Of a stretch of DNA of 64,000 nucleotides, positions 58,515 to 64,000 are shown piece by piece. Origin of the DNA: Geomesophilobacter sediminis (lineage in GTDB: Bacteria > Desulfobacterota > Desulfuromonadia > Geobacterales > Geobacteraceae); assembly GCF_016458275.1 (NCBI RefSeq), contig NZ_JAEMHM010000008.1, positions 1-64,000 on the forward strand, written 5' to 3'. Both the position numbers and the translations under genes were made by a program. Positions within the stretch are counted from its first letter, which is position 1. Every line of letters begins with the position of its first letter. Below the pieces are notes generated by a model. The model was not told the DNA's origin. It did not search any database and was given only the letters and a program-made list of their open reading frames with translations.

Positions 58515-58553
58515 GGGGACATGGGTAACAACAGTTCGGAGACATAGGTAACA
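58515..58553. mobile_element. Two direct repeats resembling an IS481-type end
   Basis: GGGGACATGGGTAACA (58515-58530) and GGAGACATAGGTAACA (58538-58553) are near-identical 16-mers 23 bp apart. Motifs of this kind flank IS481-like elements. No transposase is present, so this would be a scar. The surrounding 58327-58825 shows no gene. Confidence 0.4.
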
Positions 58554-58825
58554 CTTGTCACGAAGGCATGACCTTCTCCTACACGTGGGGAGGGGGCTCC
58601 TGGAAGGGGATGAGTCCGGGCCCTGCTGACCGCTTTTTGGGCAGGGCCCGACGGGGTGCCCAAGTTCCCGGCATCTATTACGTCAACGACGTGGGGTGGT
58701 GCGGTAAGTGGCTGTATTTAGACGTGTTTTGCTTCGTTTTGACTTGGCATGGCGCATGTAAGGGAAAAGGGCAGAGGACTCAGCACGCAGTGGGGGATAA
58801 TCCCCTCACGGGGAGAGGTGACATC

Positions 58826-59125
58826 ATGAAGCTGATCGAAGCTGTTATCAACCGGCTGAAGTTGCCGGAGGTTCGGAGCGCCCTGGATGAGCTGGGGGTG
58901 GTGGATTGCATGGAGAGCTCCGTCGTATGCCATGGGAGCCCCGCCCGAATCATGGTCTTTCGCGGAGCGAAATTCGTAGCCGACGTGGCCGAAAAGGTGA
59001 AACTGGAGATCGTGTCCGCCGATGAATCGGTGGAACGGATCATCGACGCGATCGGTTCCATCGGCAAGACCGGGCGCCCCGGTGACTGCCGGATCGCGAT
59101 CCGCCCTTACCTGGAAGTCACCTGA
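58826..59125 (+). CDS. PII-like signalling protein lacking the uridylylation tyrosine
   Basis: The 99-residue protein aligns end to end with GlnB/GlnK: MKLIEAVINRLKLPEVRSAL, DELGVVDCMESSVVCHGSPA, VFRGAKFVADVAEKVKLEIV, VERIIDAIGSIGKTGRPGDC followed by RIAIRPY. Known PII proteins bind ATP/ADP and 2-oxoglutarate and control transport or enzymes. Here Tyr51 of the GAEY site is Phe (GAKF), Tyr46 is Phe and the T-loop is shorter with a Cys, so uridylylation is not possible. AGAGGTG precedes the ATG. No transporter gene is adjacent, so its target is unknown. Confidence 0.85.
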   Translation: MKLIEAVINRLKLPEVRSALDELGVVDCMESSVVCHGSPARIMVFRGAKFVADVAEKVKLEIVSADESVERIIDAIGSIGKTGRPGDCRIAIRPYLEVT

Positions 59126-59155
59126 CCAGCGCCCAGCGGCAGTGACGAGAAAAAG

Positions 59156-59195
59156 AACCGGCACCGGCATCAAGCCCGGTGCCGGTTTCGTTTTG
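59156..59195 (+). terminator. Intrinsic terminator after the PII-like gene
   Basis: Hairpin AACCGGCACCGG/CCGGTGCCGGTT followed by TCGTTTTGG. Confidence 0.78.
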
Positions 59196-59221
59196 GCGCT
59201 CCGGGGGGCGCATCGGAACAC

Positions 59222-59262
59222 AAAAAAGCGGCCTCGGAATTTCTTCCGAGGCCGCTTTGTCT
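59222..59262 (-). terminator. Terminator of the 59281 lipoprotein gene
   Basis: Hairpin AAAGCGGCCTCGGA/TCCGAGGCCGCTTT; on the minus strand it ends in TTTTTT. Confidence 0.88.
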
Positions 59263-59280
59263 GGCAAACGGTAATCGCGA

Positions 59281-59847
59281 TCAGTTGGCCGCGACGATCG
59301 AGGAGGTAAGGGTGAGGTAGCTCGTCTTCAGGGTGCCTGCGCTGTTGCTGAGCGCTTCTTCGAGCTGCAGGTCCGTTACCGCAAGGGTCGACAGGGGTGC
59401 GGTGCCGGCGTTGGCGAGCGGGAAGGTGATTGACCCGAAAATGCTTCCCAACGTCGTGAACCCGCTGTCGATCAGGGCCACTTCGACCTGTCGGGTGGCG
59501 GCGTCGTAGCTTGCCACCGCGAAAGCCCCGGTGCAGAGGGGAGACTCGCTGATCTGGGCGGGGTCGATCTGCTGCACGGTACCGGACGGAGCCGTTGTCG
59601 AGGTGAGAACCGGCTCGAGACCTGCCGGGAGAGTGAATTTGAACCGCAGCGCATTTATTTCCGAAGCGGCAACCGCGTTGCTGTTGAGGCTGAACTGGAT
59701 TTTAGCTGCGGTGGGGAGCTGGGTGCCTGCCGGATTACTGGTCGCATTGGAAACCGCTTTCGTCGATGATTCGGTCGAACCGGTGCTGCCGCATCCGCTC
59801 AAGCCTGCTGCGATCAGCACTGCCAAGATTACTACTACGAGCTTCAT
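59281..59847 (-). CDS. Lipoprotein with a cohesin-like beta domain
   Basis: The 188-residue protein begins MKLVVVILAVLIAAGLSGCG (lipobox LSGC) and has a Ser/Thr/Asn linker. It continues with an all-beta domain (AAKIQFSLNSNAVAASEINA, LRFKFTLPAGLEPVLTSTTA, YDAATRQVEVALIDSGFTTL, GSITFPLANAGTAPLSTLAV). This pattern recalls cohesin/carbohydrate-binding-type folds found in Geobacter surface lipoproteins. I cannot name a function. A 21-bp repeat array lies about 140 bp upstream of its start. Confidence 0.75.
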   Translation of the reverse strand: MKLVVVILAVLIAAGLSGCGSTGSTESSTKAVSNATSNPAGTQLPTAAKIQFSLNSNAVAASEINALRFKFTLPAGLEPVLTSTTAPSGTVQQIDPAQISESPLCTGAFAVASYDAATRQVEVALIDSGFTTLGSIFGSITFPLANAGTAPLSTLAVTDLQLEEALSNSAGTLKTSYLTLTSSIVAAN

Positions 59848-59988
59848 TACCTCTCCTTGTCTGTTTGGTCCTGCTGCGCCTGGCGCCCGCAGGTTATCTC
59901 CAAGGCGGTAGCACGTCGTATGCCAATATTCGTATATGTGATTTCAGCTGGTTAAGTGGCGGGGGTTGGGCGAGGCTGTACCTAGGTT

Positions 59989-60074
59989 GAACAGGTGTGT
60001 GCGAGGTGTGAACAGATCTGTGCGGATGTTGAACAACTCTGCGCTTTGCCCGAACAGGCAACGCGTCCCCGAAC
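59989..60074. repeat. 21-bp phased repeat array upstream of the lipoprotein gene
   Basis: GAACAG-like cores start at 59989, 60010, 60031 and 60052, exactly 21 bp apart, with a degenerate fifth (GAACGT) at 60071. Units share GAACAG, five or six bases, then TGCG or TGTG. On the minus strand one frame would encode a heptad pattern (LFNIRTD/LFTPRTH), but no gene start supports translation. The array could be a binding array or a simple tandem repeat. Confidence 0.7.
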
Positions 60075-60085
60075 GTACGGCGATA

Positions 60086-60120
60086 CAAAAAGGGCCCCAG
60101 CGTCCGCCGGGGCCCTTTCC
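60086..60120 (-). terminator. Terminator of the membrane-protein/HxlR operon
   Basis: Hairpin AAAGGGCCCC/GGGGCCCTTT; on the minus strand it ends in TTTTT. It lies 20 bp after the 60140 stop. Confidence 0.87.
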
Positions 60121-60139
60121 GCTGTTTTGGACCGCGGGT

Positions 60140-60721
60140 TCAGTTGGCCTGCTCTTCCACCGGGGCAACCCCCGGGAACCGTGGGCGGAAATACCGGACC
60201 CCCATCGGGATCAGGAACATCCCGGCGAGGACGATCAGCATCGCGGTATCGGGATTGTGGAAGTAGGCGCTGAGGCGCAACGTGGTAAGGGCGATGACGG
60301 CGAAATAGAGCATGTCGCCGGCGATGGCGACGGCCCAGCCGGCGCAGAAGCCATAGCCGGCCGCCAGCGCGGAGGTCCTTCCGGTCATGGGGTCGACGCC
60401 GAAGGCGATCATGATGAGTGCTACCGGCCCGGCTCCGGTGCCGCTGAAATGCCGGGTGCTGCGCTCGGAAAGCGCTTTCGACGCGGCGGCGAGGCGGGCA
60501 AGAAACGGTACCTTCCTGGCGACCGCCGCCAACAGGCGCAGGATCGGTTCGAAGACCAGCGCCAGGATGAGGTCGGAAACGAGGTAGAGGGCGGTGGTGA
60601 CCGGCCAGGCCAGTCCTTTCTGGTGAGCGAGGAGCACGCCGGCAGGGATCCCGCCGCCGACCGGCAGCAGGAAGAGCTTGAAGACGGAGAGGATGGTCGT
60701 TTGCGACTGGGCCAGCATCAT
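60140..60721 (-). CDS. Integral membrane protein of unknown function, coupled to an HxlR regulator
   Basis: The 193-residue protein has about five helices (SVFKLFLLPVGGGIPAGVLL, TTALYLVSDLILALVFEPIL, GTGAGPVALIMIAFGVDPMT, GWAVAIAGDMLYFAVIALTT, TAMLIVLAGMFLIPMGVRYF). It looks like a small-exporter type fold, but no named family is certain. Its ATG overlaps the HxlR stop (ATGATG), so the regulator controls it directly or is made with it. Confidence 0.75.
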   Translation of the reverse strand: MMLAQSQTTILSVFKLFLLPVGGGIPAGVLLAHQKGLAWPVTTALYLVSDLILALVFEPILRLLAAVARKVPFLARLAAASKALSERSTRHFSGTGAGPVALIMIAFGVDPMTGRTSALAAGYGFCAGWAVAIAGDMLYFAVIALTTLRLSAYFHNPDTAMLIVLAGMFLIPMGVRYFRPRFPGVAPVEEQAN

Positions 60722-61068
60722 TCCCCCACAAACGCCTTCCCCCAGGCGCACATCTGTTCGAGGATCGGGTGGATGCTCCGCCCTTTCTCGGTCAGCGAAT
60801 ACTCCACCTTCGGGGGGACCTGCGGGTAGACCTTGCGGTGCACCATCCCGTCGGCCTCCAGCTCGCGCAGCTGCTGGGTCAGCATCTTGCGCGTGGTATC
60901 GGAAAACTGCCGTTGCAGATCGGAAAAACGCATCGTCTCCTGGGCCAGGTGCCACAGGATCGAGCTCTTCCACTTGCCGCCGACCACCGCCAGCGTCACG
61001 TCGATACCGCAGCGGTATCCCTTCTCCCGGTAGATCATGCTTTGATCTTCTGCCAGATTGTCGCTCAT
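60718..61068 (-). CDS. HxlR-family transcriptional regulator
   Basis: The 116-residue winged-helix protein has the family pattern CGIDVTLAVVGGKWKSSILW, HLAQETMRFSDLQRQFSDTT, RKMLTQQLRELEADGMVHRK, PPKVEYSLTEKGRSIHPILE. The Cys before GIDVTLAVVGGKW is the position used for thiol-based sensing of quinones, aldehydes or diamide in YodB/HypR-type members. GGGAGACGG lies before the ATG at 61068; an ATG at 61080 is an alternative. The operator-like repeats at 61101-61133 lie just upstream. Confidence 0.9.
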   Translation of the reverse strand: MSDNLAEDQSMIYREKGYRCGIDVTLAVVGGKWKSSILWHLAQETMRFSDLQRQFSDTTRKMLTQQLRELEADGMVHRKVYPQVPPKVEYSLTEKGRSIHPILEQMCAWGKAFVGE

Positions 61069-61100
61069 GCCGTCTCCCAACTTTTTACGGTTCCCAAAGG

Positions 61101-61133
61101 GGTACTACGTTCCGTACAGGGTACTACGTTCCG
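61101..61133. promoter_or_regulatory. Operator-like direct repeat in the hxlR/flavoprotein intergenic region
   Basis: GGTACTACGTTCCG occurs at 61101-61114 and again at 61120-61133 (19 bp apart), between the divergent HxlR and flavoprotein genes. HxlR-type regulators often bind GTACTA-like sites. This could control both genes. Confidence 0.55.
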
Positions 61134-61311
61134 GAAAAGTGCGTTATTGCCCGATCGAAACGTATGGGTGTATATAGCCGATCAGCCGCGGAAAGGGAAG
61201 CCCCTTTTGCATCGGGTGATCGGCCCGGCCCGCGGGAAAGAGTAGATCGACAGCTGCATCGGAGCCGGGTGACCGGAACGCCGGGCATGGAATCCAACAG
61301 GAGGATCGCGT

Positions 61312-61947
61312 ATGAAGGTTGTGGCGTTCAACGGCAGTCCCAACAAAGAGGGGAACACCTGGCACGCACTGAAGATGGTGACGGCGGAACTGGAGCGGGA
61401 GGGGATCGAGACCGAGATCGTTCACGTCGGCAACAAGGTCATCCGGGGCTGCACCGCCTGCGGCGGCTGCATGAGGAACCAGAACGAGCAGTGCGTCCTC
61501 CCCGGGGACGAGGTGAACGAGTGGGTCCAGAAGATGAAGGCCGCCGACGGCATCATCCTCGCCTCGCCGGTCCACTACGCCGCGATGGGCGGGACCATGA
61601 AGTCGTTTCTGGACCGCGCCTTTTACGTGGCGGGGGTGAACGGCGGGCTGTTCCGCCACAAGGTCGGCGCGGCCGTTGCCGCGGTGCGGCGCTCGGGAGG
61701 GCTCCCCACCTTCCACGAGTTGAACAACTTCCTCATGTATTCCGAGATGCTGGTCCCCACCTCCATGTACTGGAACGTGATTCACGGCACCAAACCGGGC
61801 GAGGTGACCCAGGACAGCGAAGGGGTCCAGATCATGCGGGTCCTGGGCAAGAACATGGCGTGGCTTTTGAAACTGGTCCAAAACGGCCAGGGGAAGGTGA
61901 CCCCGCCGGAACGGGAGCCGAAGACCTACCTGAACTTCATCCACTAA
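61312..61947 (+). CDS. Iron-sulfur-flavoprotein-like NAD(P)H:FMN oxidoreductase
   Basis: The 211-residue protein is a flavodoxin-fold FMN reductase: MKVVAFNGSPNKEGNTWHAL (FMN phosphate loop), then GIILASPVHYAAMGGTMKSF and LDRAFYVAGVNGG. Between them is a compact Cys motif CTACGGCMRNQNEQC (CxxCxxC-x7-C) like that of Isf iron-sulfur flavoproteins. Members reduce O2, quinones or chromate-like oxidants. It has AGGAGG upstream. Divergent from hxlR with the shared repeat between them; a quinone/thiol stress response is plausible. Confidence 0.88.
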   Translation: MKVVAFNGSPNKEGNTWHALKMVTAELEREGIETEIVHVGNKVIRGCTACGGCMRNQNEQCVLPGDEVNEWVQKMKAADGIILASPVHYAAMGGTMKSFLDRAFYVAGVNGGLFRHKVGAAVAAVRRSGGLPTFHELNNFLMYSEMLVPTSMYWNVIHGTKPGEVTQDSEGVQIMRVLGKNMAWLLKLVQNGQGKVTPPEREPKTYLNFIH

Positions 61948-61964
61948 GGCCAGGGCCGGAAGAA

Positions 61965-62008
61965 GAAAAAAGGGGCACCGCTCATGACGGCGGTGCCCCT
62001 TTTCTTTT
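61965..62008 (+). terminator. Intrinsic terminator after the flavoprotein gene
   Basis: Hairpin AAGGGGCACCGC/GCGGTGCCCCTT followed by TTCTTTTTCG. Confidence 0.85.
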
Positions 62009-62111
62009 TCGTCTTTAACCACAACCCATACCTGTGGTAAAAGATTGCACCCCTTCTGCGTGCACCTCCATCACTCACCATCGGTTCTCCCGTCACACCC
62101 CGGAGCCATTC

Positions 62112-64000
62112 ATGGAGCCTCTGCAAGGCAGTCCCATCTGCGATCAGGATTTCCGCACGATCATTGCCTCGGCTATCGACGCTTTCATCGTGGTCAGCCC
62201 CTCCGGCCATGTCCTCGAGGCTAACGACAGCTATTGCCAAATGACCGGCTACCGCCGAGACGAGGTGGTCAACCGGCACTTGTCTGAAATCGATCCGATC
62301 GATGATGCCGAGACCGTGGCGCGGCGCGCCGAGGAGATCATCCGTGCGGGGGGGCTGCGCTTCGAGGCGCAGCACCGGCATAAGAACGGATCCGCCATCG
62401 ACGTCGAGGTGAGCGCCAACTATTCCTCCATCCACGGCGGCTGCTTCGTTTCCTTCATCCGGGACATCTCCGACCAGCGCCGCACCCGCGGCACCATCGC
62501 GGCCAGACTGCGGCTGATGGAGTTCGCGCTGAACCACAGCGTGGATGAGCTGCTGCAGCGGGCGGTGGATGAAGCGGAAGAGCTGACCGGAAGCGCCATC
62601 GGATTTTTCCACCTGGTCGATTCCGACCGGCAGATGATCTCCCTCAATGCCTGGTCCCGCAGGACCCTCGGCCAATGCCGCCCGACGCCGGAACGGAGCG
62701 GCCACTACCCCCTCTCCGAGGCGGGTGTCTGGGCCGATTGCATCCGGGAGGGGCGGCCGGTCATTCATAACGACGTTGCCACCCTGGGCTCCAAACAACG
62801 CTTCCCGCACGGGCACGTTGCGGTCTTCAGGGAAGTGGTCGTGCCCGTTTTCCGGGACAAAAGGATCGTGGCCGTCCTCGGCATCGGCAACAAGCCTTCC
62901 GACTACACGCCGTGGGACGTAAAGGCGGTTTCCCTTTTGGCCGACCTCGCCTGGGACATCACCGAGCGCAAGCTCATCGTCCAGGAACTGGCCCGCAGCG
63001 AAGAGCGCTTCCGCCACCTGTTCGAGGAGTCCCAGGACGCCGTCTTTCTCACCTTGTCCGACGGCAGGGTCCTGCGGGCCAATTCCGCCGCCTGCGCCAT
63101 GTTCGGCCGCTCGGAGGAGGAAATCTGCGCGGTCGGCCGGGACGGGATCATGAACCTGGACGACCCGCGGCTCGCGGCCGTGCTCAAGGAACGAAACCGC
63201 TTGGGGCGGGCGTTCACCGAATTGACCTGCGTGCGGAAAAATGGAGAGATCTTTCCGGCGGAGGTCAGCTCGGTGATCTGCTCGCGGGAAACGCTGGAGA
63301 CCTACGTCATCATCAGGGACATCAGCGCCCGGAAACAGGCGGAGGAGGCGCTTAAGGAAAGCCGCGCCATGCTCCAGAACATCGTCAACAGCACACCCGA
63401 TGCGATCTATGCAAAGGACCGCCTGGGGCGCTACCAGCTTTTCAATAACGGCGCGGAGCGCGTGGTCGGCAAAAAGGCGGACGAGGTGCTTGGCAAGGAC
63501 GACGCTTTCATCTTCCCTGCCGAAAGTGCGGCGGTGATAAAGGCACAGGACCGGCAGGTTCTCGAGGCCGGCGCGATCCGGACCTTCGAGGAGCAGCTCC
63601 CCGATCACAGCGGCAGCCAACGCATCTTCCTTTCCACCAAGGGGCCGATGCTCGACGCCGAGGGAAAACCGGTCGGCATCTTCGGTATCGCCCGGGACAT
63701 TACCGACCGTAAGCTTGCCGAGGTGCGCCTTACCGAAAGCGAGCACCGCTTCCGGTCCCTGTTCGAGGAGATGACCGAAGGGGTGGCCCTGCACAGCGTG
63801 GTGCGGGACGAGGCCGGAACGGTAGTGAACTACCGGATAGAGATGGTGAACCCGGCCTTCACCAGGATTCTCGGGATTCCCGCTGAACAGGTAGTCGGCA
63901 AGCTGGGCTCGGAGGCGTTCGGCGACCCCGCTCCCTACCTCAACCGGTATGCCCAGGTGGTGAATTCGAAACGGTCGATGCGGTTTACCACCAACCACGA
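62112..64000 (+). CDS. PAS/GAF multi-sensor protein, 3' end outside the window
   Basis: From the ATG at 62112 the frame is open to the window edge (629 codons). Order: PAS (about 15-125, DAFIVVSPSGHVLEANDSYC), GAF (about 145-290, GFFHLVDSDRQMISLNAWSR), PAS (about 300-415, RHLFEESQDAVFLTLSDGRV), PAS (about 420-540, MLQNIVNSTPDAIYAKDRLG), and the start of another PAS (MTEGVALHSVVRDEAGTVVN). No kinase is reached, but such arrays usually end in a histidine kinase or GGDEF domain. A CGGAG site lies 8 nt upstream. Confidence 0.85.
   Translation, partial: MEPLQGSPICDQDFRTIIASAIDAFIVVSPSGHVLEANDSYCQMTGYRRDEVVNRHLSEIDPIDDAETVARRAEEIIRAGGLRFEAQHRHKNGSAIDVEVSANYSSIHGGCFVSFIRDISDQRRTRGTIAARLRLMEFALNHSVDELLQRAVDEAEELTGSAIGFFHLVDSDRQMISLNAWSRRTLGQCRPTPERSGHYPLSEAGVWADCIREGRPVIHNDVATLGSKQRFPHGHVAVFREVVVPVFRDKRIVAVLGIGNKPSDYTPWDVKAVSLLADLAWDITERKLIVQELARSEERFRHLFEESQDAVFLTLSDGRVLRANSAACAMFGRSEEEICAVGRDGIMNLDDPRLAAVLKERNRLGRAFTELTCVRKNGEIFPAEVSSVICSRETLETYVIIRDISARKQAEEALKESRAMLQNIVNSTPDAIYAKDRLGRYQLFNNGAERVVGKKADEVLGKDDAFIFPAESAAVIKAQDRQVLEAGAIRTFEEQLPDHSGSQRIFLSTKGPMLDAEGKPVGIFGIARDITDRKLAEVRLTESEHRFRSLFEEMTEGVALHSVVRDEAGTVVNYRIEMVNPAFTRILGIPAEQVVGKLGSEAFGDPAPYLNRYAQVVNSKRSMRFTTNH

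Noticed and set aside
59944-60168. 74-residue protein with LF-heptad repeats
   Set aside because: It is a translation of the 21-bp array plus a terminator; no ribosome site is present.

Overview
The window looks like chromosomal DNA of a Desulfuromonadales bacterium (Geobacter/Geomonas/Citrifermentans type). This is inferred from GC-rich coding sequence, many PAS-containing hybrid histidine kinases, exported lipoproteins (one carrying a c-type haem site), and abundant short palindromic repeats of kinds common in that group. No rRNA, tRNA, CRISPR array or origin was recognised.

Layout. 1-2.6 kb is a small accessory patch: the end of an IS256-type transposase, a frameshifted remnant of a TOTE-type archaeo-eukaryotic primase, and a Fic gene with a palindromic operator. 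2.6-13.9 kb holds two exported double-rhodanese proteins, a beta-barrel-like protein, a CCG iron-sulfur/TVP38 membrane fusion, a GT2 glycosyltransferase, an ArsS-like radical SAM protein, a processive GT2 and a multi-spanning GT-C-like protein, interrupted by a dense palindromic-repeat cluster. 14.2-18 kb has a beta-propeller lipoprotein and an FN3/cytochrome c lipoprotein, divergent from a peptide/YezD/methyltransferase operon. The leaders of the 2.9 kb rhodanese and the 16.6 kb beta-propeller genes share one unusual promoter-proximal terminator architecture.

18-31.6 kb is rich in signalling genes: a haem-binding (Tll0287-type) histidine kinase, a large hybrid kinase, an orphan PAS protein and a PHP/kinase-fold fusion. 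A LytS/LytTR pair follows, directly upstream of a CstA-family transporter (31.8 kb), resembling the pyruvate-sensing Bts systems. Three LytTR-like half-sites spaced exactly 21 bp lie before cstA. Fumarylacetoacetase-family and D-2-hydroxyacid dehydrogenase genes come next.

36-47 kb contains an XRE regulator behind a 31-bp palindrome, DoxX, a homocysteine methyltransferase-like protein and a complete A/V-type ATPase operon on the minus strand in the order H-I-K-E-C-F-A-B-D. 47-64 kb carries a YkgJ-type protein, an ABC-type binding protein next to a hybrid kinase, a second kinase coupled to a methanogen-output-domain protein, an acetyltransferase, an AEC transporter, a PII-like protein lacking the uridylylation tyrosine, an HxlR regulator with an iron-sulfur-flavoprotein-like gene, and a truncated PAS/GAF sensor running off the end.

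The most unusual material is regulatory and repetitive: the shared attenuator-like leader, the cstA half-site array, a six-copy 41-bp tandem repeat, a 21-bp array before a lipoprotein gene, and several interspersed palindrome families. The best candidate for an undescribed biochemical pathway is the 5-14 kb redox/rSAM/glycosyltransferase cluster.
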